The notes under the pieces are model-generated. The model was not told the DNA's origin, made no database searches, and saw nothing but the letters and a program-made list of their open reading frames with translations. A stretch of DNA of 64,000 bases from Anagrus nilaparvatae (Eukaryota; Arthropoda; Insecta; Hymenoptera; Mymaridae). A program made the translations under genes and the position numbers. Position 1 is the stretch's first letter; each line of letters begins with the position of its first letter. Shown here piece by piece: positions 41,740 through 53,373 of this stretch. The stretch is from the NCBI GenBank assembly GCA_022575985.1, contig JAKSXM010000272.1, forward strand, positions 2,232,001 through 2,296,000, written 5' to 3'.

Positions 41740-42288
41740 TTAATTTATATGTGTAAGTTGATTCAGTGTGTTTATTGTGTGTATGTAAGAGTCATTTAAA
41801 TTATTGGTGTCTTCTTTTAAGTTGATGGTTGGATGATGTAGTTGAATTTGCATACTTTCGGATACCTTTCGTTTGCCCCAATTCGCATCTTCATCTATGA
41901 CTTCAGGTTTTTCAAAATTAAAAGTATGATGTATAGTATTCGCATGTGTTGTAATTACAGCAGTTTTTCCTTTATTGGGTTCATCAATGCGCATAAAGAG
42001 GGGTCTTTTTGTCTCACCTATATACATACTAGGACAATCGTTACAAGTGATCATAAGATCATATACTACTCCCGTTTTGTTGATGATGTTATCTAATTTT
42101 CCTTTTTTGATGATTTTTCTCATATCCTTATTTAGCAATGGAATTACATGGTATTTGTCACTATCCAATATCTTTTTGATTCTTTGGTAGAAACCAAATT
42201 TGAATGGTATTCTGACAAATATTTTATTTCTATAGATGTTGTTTTGTGAGTTTACAGTCCTTGTAAGATCGTAATCACAATTTTTCAA
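41740..42288 (-). pseudogene. Penelope-like GIY-YIG endonuclease domain
   Basis: An intact frame of 182 codons. Residues 15-70 (NNIYRNKIFVRIPFKFGF, then IKKILDSDKYHVIPLLNKD) match the linker between RT and nuclease. The nuclease begins with KTGVVYDLMITCNDCPSMYI, then GETKRPLFMRI. Here VYD and MYIGET take the places of the GIY and YIG strands, the Cys pair is typical of Penelope, and the Arg of 'KRPLFMR' is the catalytic Arg position. HANTIHHTFNFEKPEVIDED and ESMQIQ follow, holding the conserved His and the metal-binding Glu. A usual 'EH' after the first Arg reads EPNKG here. The protein is an N-terminally truncated remnant with no RT, although this last domain has no stop. Confidence 0.82.
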
Positions 42289-42665
42289 TAATTTCCATCT
42301 TTTACAGATGTACTTATTTAAAAATGACAGTGGATATTTATTAGCTAAAAGGATTTTCTTGACAATATGAATGTTATTCTCATGGTATGTACTTTTTTGT
42401 CAAGTTTTTTAGCATAGGTGGTTTGTGCACGTTATTATTTTTTGTCATGTTCATGCAGTTAATGATTTTATGCCGTTGTTTGCATATTTCCGGGTCCCTA
42501 TTTAAGATGTATTGGATCTCTTTGTGTTTTTCTGAATCAGGCACTTGTTGTTGATTCGTATTATCAAAGATCTCTCTAGCAGTTATGTAGAAAGAGCCCT
42601 CAATGTTTTTTATGGCATCGAGGACGTCTCGCTTATTTATACTACCAGGTCGGAGTAGCGAGCAT
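42289..42665 (-). pseudogene. Upstream broken part of the Penelope-like element
   Basis: In other frames the minus strand encodes HIVKKILLANKYPLSFLNKY followed by ICKRWK (about 42370-42295), the usual RT-proximal linker. Further up is an open stretch with SINKRDVLDAIKNIEGSFYI and DSEKHKEIQYILNRDPEICK (42640-42400). The last part is plausible coding sequence, but I am not certain it belongs to the same protein. Confidence 0.5.
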
Positions 42666-42666
42666 G

Positions 42667-45567
42667 TACAAAATCAATGAAATATTTGGACAGTCCATTT
42701 CGCTATTCTACATCTAAAATTTAATGAATCCTTTAACAAGGAGAAAATGGAGCAAAATCATGTACTTGTTTGTTTTTCTGAGTTTCTAATAAATTTAGTT
42801 AATAAGTTAATTTAAATATTTATAGAAATTTAGGGTAGAGGCCCAAATGATCTTATTTAAGGATAATAATATAGAATAACTTAAAGAATAATGTTAAAAA
42901 TTTGATAAATATAAGATTGTCGGTACTAGGAAAAATATCTAATAAAGATGAAATTTAGTAGCCCCTTAACAAATAGCATTAACTGTCAAAATGCTCTTAA
43001 AAGCAGGCTAAAACCTTTCTTGATTCTATATTTTAAAGGCCTTCATCAAATTGTTACTTTGAATGCTTCAGGAATACAAAAGCTTTTATGTTAAAGCAGC
43101 AAAATTTTAAATTGAAAGATTATAATATCTCATTTTTTTGAGAAATTTTTTTAATTTTTAACTTATACTAAATTATTCAAAATTGATCAAAAAATTCTTA
43201 ATTATTTTGCTGTTATAACATAAAAGCTCTTAAAAATATAAAAAGATATATCCTTAAAATTCCCATCAAATTAGTTTATTAAAAAAATATTAGTAAATTT
43301 ACTAAATTATATAATTGAATATGATTAAGATAATATGATTTGCGGAAGTCGCAGAAAAAATTTGTACAATCCTCAGCTATTCTTTATTTTTCTGGCCTAG
43401 GACCGTAGTATAATATTTTTCCAAACTATACTAATCATTTTAAAAAATTATAGCCGGTTTGCTTAAACACAACCTGTTTGGATAGATACGAAATAAAAAT
43501 ATTTTTTAAGTTTTTATTGAACCACAAATTGATAACTAAATTTTACTTTATTATCCTCTGCTTGAGGCAGGTAACTTTCCTGTATTACGTTGTTCTCATC
43601 CAAATATATCTCAAGCTTAGTGTTACTAAAATCAGTAAACTTCGTTATAGTAACTTTAACTAAGCAAAATATGGTACAGCTTAAATATTCTATTTATATC
43701 AAATTTTACAGTATGGTTAATATTACTCAAAAAAAATTTCAATCATTCAAATAAAATCTACGAAGCAAACATAAATTGATGTGTTTACTTAAAAAACATA
43801 AAATCTGGGTGTTTTATTTTCATTAAAATAAATTTAAACTAGTTCTACCTTACTTTAGACATTTTATTGCATACACTAAGAAATATTTAAGAAAGTACAA
43901 AATAATAAGATATTCAGATTTTTAATAGAAAACCTGATTAAGGTGACCTCCATGAATAACCAAAATATAACATTTATGTTGATTTTTAATACTTAAAATT
44001 TTATGGAATGATTTTTCGTTTATTTGAGAGAATTTAATTAACAATCAACTTTTTTGGATTCACTTTTTATTTTTCTCTAGACTAATTAAATTCACGTTTA
44101 GTATTTTAACTCATTCTTATTAAACACGATTACAGTAAAAAAATCTTTTTACATTTATAATTTATTCTTAACTGAATATTTTAAAGTAAAGTTCTCAACA
44201 ATATCAATTTGTTGCAGCGACTTATTTGAAAAATTCAATTCATGATAAATATTTAAACTTATCCATATTAAGTACGGTACTAAAGACATATGATATTCTT
44301 TAATTAATTCAATTTGTATTAATGCCTTATATGTTGTAATAATGGTTACTATTTAATTTGTCGGAGTTAAGCAACGCTAATGATTTTTAACGTAACAATA
44401 TTTTTTAATATCTTTCTTGTCTTTTAGAACAAAATTAAAAGATACTTTGTTAGATTTGTTATTCAAAAATACTTTGACTAAATTGTGTTATAGTTAAATT
44501 TATTCTTCATCAAAATTTTAATACTTGAAGCAAGAAACGCAAATAAAAAATATTAATAAATGTCTTTACAGAAAAATTTGACTTATATTAATTTATATTT
44601 TCTTGAAATCCATGCTAATATCCTTATAAACATTCATTAGTTCTATTTTTGAATAAGTTTAAAAAATGTCACATTCTCTGAATCATTTTAATACTATTAA
44701 TAAGTTCGACTGAGGATTGGATAATCCACCTGGACTCCAGAAAAAAAGTCCATGAAATCTAAACAACGCCATCTCCTCTTCGAAGAAAAATTTATTTAAT
44801 GTGAAACAAGATTAATTTTAGCCACGGATTCTCTGGGTTGAAAATTTATGACTGGATTTACCTTTCCAAAACAATGTATAACAAAAGGGTTGATTATAAT
44901 AAGATAACTTGTCAAACGATCCAAAAGGGCTATAAGCTGATTCTGTGCAAATGTTATGGACACGACTTCAGATGGCTACCTTTGCTGCATAAAATTATTT
45001 CCTTGAATCCGGTGCTTTTGCTGATCATCAGACCTATCATGATTTATTCAATTAAACTTTGCAAAGGTTTTTCTTTCTACCTTGGTAAAATATAATTTTT
45101 CTTTTTCTTCTTTTCCTTTGTAGCCACTTTATAGAAGTTGGTTTAGTTTTGAGTTGTCACTTCCGTATAACAATTAGTAATTAATATAACCTAAAATTAC
45201 CGAATATATCTAAATAATATATATAAATATTGCTGTGTTAAAAACTTGAGGTGCGCGAATATTTGTGTTTGTAAATATTAAATAAATTAATATTTAATAT
45301 TTGCTTGGAACGGGTAAAAATGTCCGTTACATACGTTTACGGACTTATCGAAATTTTGAAATCTTTTAGACATTTAACATTTAGATTTTTGGCCAATCTT
45401 AAAATAAATTGCTAATAACAAATAATTGACAGCGAATTTTGCAATACAGACCCCGGATTTCTCTTTAGTGAGTCAAAAAACACAAATACAATACTTTTCA
45501 ATTGAACTCTAATGGCATTAAACAGAATGGCTAGCGACAGGACTACTCAGTGTAAGATTTGGCAAGG
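42667..45567. other. AT-rich spacer, nothing firmly recognised
   Basis: Long A/T-rich stretch. 43375-43410 carries 'tacaatcctcagctattctt' and 'tatttttctggcctagga', linking the two short repeat families seen at 22.2 kb and 12.2 kb. Slightly GC-richer DNA at 44700-45090 has an 85-codon frame (44838-45095) without a domain. No gene is claimed. Confidence 0.4.
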
Positions 45568-45607
45568 AATTTCCTGCAGTTGTACGCCTAGACAACTGCA
45601 GGAAATT
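45568..45607. repeat. Perfect 16 bp inverted repeat
   Basis: AATTTCCTGCAGTTGT and its exact complement ACAACTGCAGGAAATT flank an 8 nt loop. A hairpin this exact is rare by chance. It lies about 130 bp upstream of the broken gene that follows. It could be a short RNA hairpin, an excision footprint or a small fold-back. Confidence 0.7.
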
Positions 45608-45708
45608 TAGACTAGAGTTAGATTTAGACAAGGTGTTCAAAGTAAATAAGATATAGTAAATTTTAAAAATGGATTTTTCCTCTTGGTATTCTGTACAACC
45701 TAACATAA

Positions 45709-46872
45709 ATTCTTTCAACAAAATTTGAACCAAAAGTTAAAGTCGATTGGTCAAAAAAGTACCCTCAAAATTTGAATACTTTAAGCCCTAAAATATATTA
45801 TTCAGAAAAATCACAAAGCATGAATAATACATCAAGAATGGCAGATGTTATAAAAGAAAATCAAGGTGTTTTTAGAAGTTTAATGAATGTGATGGGAGAT
45901 TATTTAATGAAGGGTCCAAATTTATTAATTAACCATATATCAAAAATGAATAACACATTATCAGTTAAAGTAGTAGAAAATGATGGTATTATTATACCAG
46001 AATTTTTCGAAAATTTCACAAGAGGAATAACAGATTTGATGTTTTCAGATATCTCAAAAACTTTGAGTAATGAGTTTGTAAAAAGTGAAAACTTATTAAA
46101 GGAAAATAATTATAATACAACTTGGAATTTTGATTTTTTATATGAAAAAATGAAACAAAATATTCAGTCCAAAGATTTAGGTCAAGATAAATATAACAAT
46201 TATGAAGTTGATAATTCTTCATCTAAAAGAAATTTACTTGAAAATTCAAATTCTAAGTGCGATTCGGCAGTAAATGGAAAACGTAATTATTTTTATTTTA
46301 CTTTTTTATAACTGAATTTAAAAATCTCATTTAATTTATTTGTATAGCATTGGATATATCAGAAGCAATTGGTTGTGCTGTTGATTCTTTGATTGAATCT
46401 GATTTCCCTAAAATCTCGTCAAAAAATACTGTATGAATATGTAAGTCACCTAAAAAAACAAAATAGTACTAAAAGAAGATGTCACATCAGGAAAAAATCA
46501 CAATTAAGAAATTCAGAAGTTAGTCAAAAAAAGCTTAGGAAAAAATAAAAGAGAAGAAATCTTTACAACGATATAAAAGATGACTTAGAAGATAAATATA
46601 ATTAGTGTGTAGAATTAAATGTTTCTAGTGTACGTACTCGTATTAAATGCAATAATAAAACTAAAACAAAAAATTTTAATTCAATTGACAATGATGAAAA
46701 AAATGTTAAAAGTAGCATGAAAAATAAATATTGCAAAAATAATAAAAATAATCTAAATAGTGATATAAAAATATATGATAAAAAAATTGAGACTTTAAAA
46801 TTTAAATCAAAAACGTTATCAGAGAGTTCAATAGAATCAAAAGATAGTTTTTATTCTTTTTATCTCTGTTAA
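45709..46872 (+). pseudogene. Broken multi-exon gene of unknown family
   Basis: An open frame runs from 45709 (after TAA at 45706) to 46309. It encodes a Lys/Asn/Ser-rich protein with a plausible folded part (FRSLMNVMGDYLMKGPNLLI, IIIPEFFENFTRGITDLMFS). A donor AAAC|GTAATT near 46285 and an acceptor TTTGTATAG ending at 46348 would remove a ~64 bp intron and continue in frame (LDISEAIGCAVDSLIESDFP). A TGA lies at 46432 just before a strong donor (GTAAGT at 46440). Downstream, 46460-46872 stays in one frame for about 135 codons, interrupted only by TAA near 46547 and TAG near 46605, with basic Ser/Lys/Asn-rich content. Short introns with good splice signals point to an arthropod cellular gene. 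The stops suggest it is dead, or that further introns are missed. Family unknown. Confidence 0.5.
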
Positions 46873-46942
46873 ATAAATACGGTTGCTGTTACCGTCATAT
46901 CTCTTTCAAATTAAATACCGGTTTCTGTTTATTTTTATTTTA

Positions 46943-46983
46943 GGCACGATTATTCTGTATATGTAATATACAGATATCGTGCC
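46943..46983. repeat. Hairpin of about 18 bp stem
   Basis: GGCACGATTATTCTGTATAT and ATATACAGATATCGTGCC are near-complementary around a short loop, about 70 bp after the last stop of the broken gene. Could be a small fold-back or an RNA structure. Confidence 0.55.
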
Positions 46984-47124
46984 TTATAAATTTGTTAGGT
47001 AAATCTAATTTTTTGAGAAATTTTGTCCCCAAGTCATTTCCATGCCTCTTACATGCTTATATTGAATGTTTGTGTGTTAGTATGTTTGTTGGAGAAACTG
47101 TGCAGAGAAAACTCAACTCGTTAA

Positions 47125-47510
47125 AACAAAAAAAAAATTTGGTACAAAATTTACTAAATCGAATTTAGTTGTTCCTTCTTCATATTGGCTAAAATCATGG
47201 AATTGTTTTCGAGTTTCTTCCAATACAAAAAAATTAACTAAAAATAATAAATATTTGGAACAAGTCAATAAATCAAAAAAAAAAAAAAAATTGTACACAA
47301 TTTGTTATATAATATGTGGTTGTGCCTTTTCCAATTTGGCTAAATTTTATTTAGCCGACAATAACACTTAACATACTGATTTCTAATGCCAAAAAATGTA
47401 CTAAAAAATACAAAAAGAAATTGCAAGTAGGTATTAGGAACAGATTAATGAAAAAAAACAAATTTGGTACAAAATTTTTTATATAATATCTTAATTTTAT
47501 ATAATATCTT
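47125..47510. repeat. Three diverged ~165 bp tandem units
   Basis: Each unit starts with an A-run and 'tttggtacaaaattt' (47133, 47290 with variation, 47462). 'atataatatct' or 'actaaatcgaattt', 'ttg-tccttcttc' and 'a-tttctaatgccaa' type blocks follow. The minus-strand open frames here are Phe-rich by composition. Confidence 0.5.
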
Positions 47511-49603
47511 ATTGTCTCCTTCTGTTTTTTAAATTCCATTCAGTTTTTGTCAAGTAATCACAAAAACATTGGTTTTAGACACCCAATAATTTAAAGAAAA
47601 ATGCTAAATATTGAACTGCTTTTTTAACTTTTAAGTGATCCGAAGAATGTCTAATAACCTCTTCTTAAAAAATGTTGATTTACAGATAACAAATTTTTTT
47701 AAATGTTTTAAATATTTTTATGTTAGCTCAAATAAAATAAATTTTTTTCCCAACCCTTATTTACGAATACATCATAAATAATAGTTTTCAATTTATGAAA
47801 GTGTAAATATCATCAAGGTTTTCTAAAGAGAAAATACTCAATAAGTTTGTGATTGCGTCTGAAATAAAAAAGCCTTAGCTTTTTTAATTCTTTGCGATTT
47901 TTTCTTAATCTCTATGACCTTGAGACTTTTGCCTTCTTTTTGTGCGTGTATTTAATCCTGAATGATATAAACTTTTTATTAGAATATTTTCTTTATGTAA
48001 TTTATAAATGTTTGACATATTTGTTTTTATTACAAATTTTTATTGATTTTTTTCGATTACCCATTTGCATTATTTAAATTTTTATTTTGAATTCCTTTCA
48101 AATTAAGAACAATTTTTTATATTAAAATAAAATTTTTGCTTGCGAGCAAAAAATAATAACTTCCCTTGTAGCTGTGGCTAAAAATTTCATCCCTGCAGTA
48201 AAATTTTATGCTCTGTCAAAATCTGACATTACTTTTGAGCTACAACTCTTGTAAACACCCTAAAACAGGAGAAAAAAGTGTAAATCAGGTGATACCAGGA
48301 AAAGTTTCTAAAACAGTTAGAAAAAAATATGTAATTTTATTGAAAAATATGTGAAGATATTATTTTTCATGTGAATTTAAGTGAACTTTGTATACATTGA
48401 AGTTTAATTTTGACCGAATTTACAGCCCTTATATGGTAGATAGGAGTAGTTTAAGAAATTATTAAAATAAAAATTTCTTTTTAATTTTTTTAAAATCTTT
48501 TTAATAAAATAATCCGGGTTTAGAGACTTAAAATACTTTCATTTTAGAAACTCTTGGGCTTTGAATCTTAAAATCTAGTAATGATGATAATTAAAAATTA
48601 TTAAAACACTGAATCGTATTGCGATGTTGGGTAACATTTGCATTATACCTAGCTCTGTGTCCTATAACCTCATTATGCCTAAGCATGATCCATGCATTTT
48701 GGTTGGGTTTACTCAAAGTTTTTTTTAAAGTAATTGGGGCTTCATCCTTAAATTAGTATAAACTACTTTCAATGGGGTATTTTTTATATATTTGCATTCT
48801 GAGTGCCCAGAATTTGCTCATATGGATATTTTGGTTCGCTGAAATATTACAGGGATTTTTTTAAATTAAAATTAATATTTCACGCTTAACCTAGCTTAAA
48901 GAGCAAAAATGCTCCTTTCAGGGATATTTTTCTTAATTTAAAAGTGAAATATTATTTCTTTTTAAAAATCACTGAAACAAACAACTTATTTTTTTGTATT
49001 AAAAAAACGTTTTTTTTTTGGTGGGAAATTAAATTAAAATTTAAAAGTAATTTATTTTTATTCTCATTCCCTTGTACTTTGATTTTTATTTATATAAATA
49101 TAGGTATTTAATGTTTTAAACGTCAGTTTAACAGTTTTTCCGAATTAAAAAATCTTGTGCAAGCGTGCACAACGTTGTGCAAAGAGCGTATACAAGTTTG
49201 TGCACAAGCTTGTGCCATAAATCGCGCAATTTTGTGCTGTAGGGTACGGGAACGGGATACATTCAGTATGAATGGTAAAACTAAAAAATCTAATATAAAT
49301 TTGAAATTAGAGCGCGCGTTAAATAAAAATTATCAATCGAGTATATATTTTTAATTTAATAGTTCGGAGGTCGCCACCTTCAGAACTTACAAATTTGAAT
49401 ATACATTCATTATATTTTTTAATTAATTGCATCTATGCATATATCGCGAGTATGCATTGATGCAGAAAGATATAATTGAAATAATAAAATTGAATCAAAT
49501 GTAAATATTGTAAATAGATAAATTAAGTTTAAGTTGAGGATAAATTTTATAAAAAAAGAGTATTCTAGAATAAGTTAATAATATTATTAATTAAATAAAA
49601 TAA
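47511..49603. other. AT-rich spacer
   Basis: 48705-48900 is a diverged relative of the repeat at 14970-15160 (shared 'gcccagaatttgctcatatg', 'gttcgctgaaatattacagg' type blocks). 49157-49240 has repeated 'ttgtgcac' motifs and a 65-codon frame that is not convincing. No gene is supported. Confidence 0.4.
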
Positions 49604-49868
49604 ATTTTTTATTCAAAGCATCATCTTGGATGTTTATGTGTAACATTTCAGAAATGCGTCTATTACCAAATGAAGGTTCATATTTTAAAATTTTAGATAA
49701 TGAACCTTCATTTGGTAAAAGACGAATTTTAAAATTTTAAATTTATTGAACCTTCATTTGCTAAAAGACACATTTTAAAATTTTTGATAATGAACCTTCA
49801 TTTGGTAAAGACGCATTTTTGAAATTTTACACATAAACATCCAAGATGATACTTTGAATAAAAAAGAT
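49604..49868. mobile_element. 265 bp fold-back element with internal 45 bp tandem repeats
   Basis: About 75 bp ends are reverse complements: TTTTTATTCAAAGCATCATC at the left, GATGATACTTTGAATAAAAA at the right, and TGGATGTTTATGTGTAA pairs with TTACACATAAACATCCA. The middle has three copies of a 45-46 bp unit starting TGAACCTTCATTTGGTAAAA. Inverted ends plus internal tandem units are typical of fold-back transposons and some MITEs. Confidence 0.8.
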
Positions 49869-50441
49869 GATTCTCAACAGCTTTTCAAGCCTTATTTGCA
49901 TTCATTACATAAAATGAGAAAGAAAAATAAACATGCTTTTAAGAATCCATAATATATACATATTTTATCAGTTAATTATTAGTTTTCATTAGTTTTCATT
50001 AGCATTAGTTTTCTGGTTTATCGATAAATATATCATATTTGATTATCATCAGTTATTGTAGATGTCGTTATTATTTCAATAACTGTTATGATTATAATTT
50101 TGTTTTATCAGCTGTTATTTATTTAGACATTGTGTACGTTTATTAAAAATAGTCATGTCAATATTTTCCTTATTAATTTATAATTTGTCATTGTTTTTTA
50201 AAATATTATCAAGCTAATATATTATATTGATTTTAAACTTTGTTTAATGATGGCATAATTCATTTTTTTAATTTATATACTATTATATTGAAGTTGTAAT
50301 TAATTCTACATTATTATACATATACACATTTTATTATTTATATTACTTTTATTTTGTAAAATAATTATTGTAGTTTTGATAAGGTCGACATGGTTCGACG
50401 AAATGTCAATTAGATAAAATAGAACATCAAATTATAAATTA
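49869..50441. other. AT-rich spacer
   Basis: Only short direct repeats ('agttttcatt' three times near 49980) and AT-rich DNA up to the Helitron end. No gene. Confidence 0.4.
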
Positions 50442-50490
50442 CTAGCAAAAGTTGGAGGGGGGGCTCCGCCCCCCCTGTATTGCATTTACT
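50442..50490 (-). mobile_element. Helitron 3' end, second family
   Basis: On the minus strand a GC hairpin (GGGGGGGCGGAGCCCCCCC, about 50475-50457) is followed by 11 nt (TCCAACTTTTG) and CTAG (50445-50442), then a host T. This is the classical Helitron 3' terminus with a spacer between hairpin and CTRR. The element body would extend to higher coordinates. Its 5' TC end could not be located and no Rep/helicase was seen, so the extent is unknown. Confidence 0.7.
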
Positions 50491-50889
50491 TCTGTTTTTG
50501 TTGCTTAAGAAAACCAGGTTTCACTGTAAATTTATAAGTATGCAAACACATTCAGAGTTTTCAGAGGAGCCTAGCTCTGTCCCCAGTAGAGTTATTATTA
50601 TTAATTACAGAAACATAATTAAAAAGGTATTGTAATCCTAAAGATAATTTTTTGCTTATGGAATCAATGTGTTTCTCCCGAACGAACAGAATCTAGCATT
50701 TTAGTATTAGTATCTCGTGTATTGTTTTGGTACTATATAAATATAGAGACTTCAAGACCTGTTATGAATCATGTTAGTCGGCTAGTAATTTCATAATTTA
50801 AACTTTTTGTTATTAACTGGATATCCTATTTTTTTGGTATTTTTTAATCTAGTGATTTTTAAGGCCGCCAATCACTGAAATTATTTACA

Positions 50890-51600
50890 AATTTTTATTG
50901 AAATGTCCTTTTTTTATGCAAATTTATCTGAGTACGTATAAATTAGTGCCGAATCGAGTAATACCAATTGCGGCAGTAAAATTTTATCATATTTAGAAGA
51001 TATTTTAGTTTTTAATAAAAATTTCAAAAAATATTATTTTTTCCAAAAATAGTAAAAATTGAATATCTCTAAAAGTACGGTAGCTGAATTGCAAAACTAT
51101 GGCCTATGTCATACGCAGACTTTTTTTCTATATTTTGACACTTCATTTTGACTTTTCATTGATTAGACCCTGATGATGAAACACATACACTTACAGACCC
51201 ACAAATATTTGATTAAAAATACCATAAAAATAAAAAAATTTAAAAAAATTTTTCAACCATCTTCAAAAATATTTTATAAAATTTTAAAGATACTTCCGTT
51301 TTGAATAAAAATTTAGGAGAATACGTAAGAATTGGTGCTAAATCGAACACTACAAAGTGTGACAGTCAAATTTTTCGATATTCTCAAGATATTTCAATTT
51401 TTGTTAAAAATTTTTAAAAATTTTATTAAGTTCAAAAATACTAAAAATTGAGTATCTCCAAAAGTATGATAGCTGAGTCGCAAAACTATGGCCTATGTCA
51501 CCCGCAGACTTTTTTTCTTTAATTTGACACCAGTTTTATTAAATTTCGTTCACTGGTTTGATCCTGATGATAATACACACACACACACAGACACACAAAT
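50890..51600. repeat. Two direct ~385 bp units ending in an AC microsatellite
   Basis: Both units contain 'gcaaaactatggcctatgtc' (51092 and 51478), preceded by 'gaatatctctaaaagtacgg' or 'gagtatctccaaaagtatga' and followed by 'cgcagactttttttct' and 'ctgatgatgaaacacat' type sequence. The second ends in (AC)n at 51572-51596. Non-coding dispersed element, possibly part of the Helitron body. Confidence 0.75.
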
Positions 51601-52037
51601 AAATTTTCAAATATATATAGTAGTAAGATATTAAAATTATATCAGATTATGGTATTTACAAATTATATTATAAACTTAAAAAATTGATTAAAATAATTAA
51701 AAATAATCTAAAATTAAAATAAATTTAATTAAATAAAATTTTATAGAGAATTAAGTTATTCTTAGAAGTGTACGTTAATTTGAATATCTATTCAACCAAT
51801 CCAAATTTTAATTTCACGATTAACAATTGTTTTGTTATTTACATTTGACCAACAGCGATTTGAATTACAGATATTTTTGGTTAGAAAAGCGCGTTTTTGT
51901 AACAATTAAATGAAGTTTTTAATAATTTGACTTTCTCCCTACCATAACGACAAGGAAAGCAACTGTTCACGGGAAACCCCCCAGGAGAGTTTATTTAGTA
52001 AAATATTGTTGTTAACCATCCACGTATGTACTCAAAG

Positions 52038-52235
52038 TCACCCACCTTGCAAATTTTTATTAAATCTGACTGATTTTTTAGAAAACAATGGGGAGGAATT
52101 ATCATCTAGTCCCTCCTGTTGCAAAAATTTTTTTAAGTTAAAGATATAATTATATTCACCTTTATTTATGACGAAAACAGGATAAGCGTTACTACATCTG
52201 TTAGTGCAGAAATTAGATTTACAGAGATAGCTCAC
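52038..52235 (-). other. Small open frame of 65 codons, unknown
   Basis: The minus-strand frame starts MSYLCKSNFCTNRCSNAYPV and ends SVRFNKNLQGG, with balanced composition and an N-terminal Cys cluster. The surrounding 'gtgagctatctctgtaaatc' sequence looks like a dispersed repeat, so this may be the 5' part of a transposon ORF. No domain is recognised. Confidence 0.25.
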
Positions 52236-52582
52236 CCAAAGTTAAATAATAAGTCGATTTTCTTCTACACCGCTCTAGCCATCACGTGATTAATTTCTAG
52301 TCTCTTTGTTTTTCACTTTATTTTTTACATAAGTCTCTTCTTGTATTTTTCTCCACCAGGTTTTCTGCAATATAATATTTTAAACTTTCTATAGAGATTA
52401 ACCGCGTGATAGCTAGGGTGATGTTAAATAAAATTGTCGCAGTTTCTCTTATCCCGTAAGCCATCTGTATAACATAATCTCTGGTCAGTGCTATCAGAGA
52501 TCAACCATTTGATTTTGTAGCTATTGGTTGACCTGGTAAACCCTTTTTGAAGTTACTAATTAAGTTTGAAGTATAAATATAA

Positions 52583-53373
52583 ACTGGTCCCTATAAACTG
52601 GTCTCATACCTTGCTTTTCTCTGTGGGACACGCATACTGCTGAACTCAACACACTGTCATTGAATATGCTGCAGAAAGCTTATGGCTCTCTGAAATAAAT
52701 GAGGCTGCCCTATAAATCGGGCTCATGCCTTGCTTTTCCTCTTTGCATTCATAGTGAGTGTGCTGCATATTGCTATCCATTAGTATCTCTGAGGAAACGG
52801 CACACCAAAAGGAACTCCAAGGTTTTATGTATTATGTATTAGCTCTAAGCATGGGAGATTTCCACCTCGAGCACAGTGACGCAGCGGGTTAATGGTTAAT
52901 TGCGAGTCCCGCTAAACTACGACTCAAGGTTATTATTCTATTTTCTAGTGTAAGTAATGTGTGAAGATAAGCCTTGGGGCCAGGAATTCTTCGGCCTTTC
53001 TGGATGGGCTTGGCAATAAGGAACCCTAGCTGAGTTTGAGGAAACTCTAAAAGCCTCCGCCGTGTGTCTGTCCATGCGGGACATGTGTGTTTACAAACAC
53101 AGTCAAATGTGTCTACACACATGCACGGTATGGACAGTATGCCGTGCGGTGCAACCCGTAAGTGCCAAAAGAGGATCCTGGATGGGGAAGCGAGCTGTCT
53201 GGCTGCGTGCCGAGCAACCTGAACTATCTTTGGCCTCTGATGACGCAAGACGGGAGGTGGAGTTCTCTGCAGCCGGACCCCATCATTAACGGCTTGGTGA
53301 TGTTGTCGGTATGTGACCAAGCTACTGGAGGACTCTAAATTTCCGAAGTGAATTATGCTTTTTTCACGGAGGA
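52583..53373 (+). promoter_or_regulatory. 5' UTR of LINE G with tandem units and hairpins
   Basis: Two ~125 bp tandem units (52583-52830) each carry 'ctcataccttgcttttctct' type sequence. Repeated 5' units commonly hold the promoter in LINEs. Further down, 53075-53130 has small palindromes (TGTGTTTACAAACACA and TGTGTCTACACACA). The open frame on the other strand (52889-53410) has no domain and is taken as spurious. Confidence 0.45.

Larger units (their letters stand above)
41365..42665 (-). mobile_element. Penelope-like retroelement, 3' part
   Basis: The minus strand carries the C-terminal linker and GIY-YIG nuclease of a Penelope-like element. About 310 bp downstream (41402-41445) is a sequence reading GATAAGGCCTGTAATTGACA and then GGCGAAACG. 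This 'GATnAnGCCTG...GCGAAACG' phrase is characteristic of the terminal repeats of these elements. The reverse transcriptase proper is missing; upstream of 42300 only broken frames remain. Confidence 0.8.

Noticed and set aside
44355..44385. 5S rRNA-like phrase 'ggagttaagcaacgct'
   Set aside because: Only about 16-20 nt resemble the middle of 5S rRNA, with no similarity on either side; chance match or too short to support.
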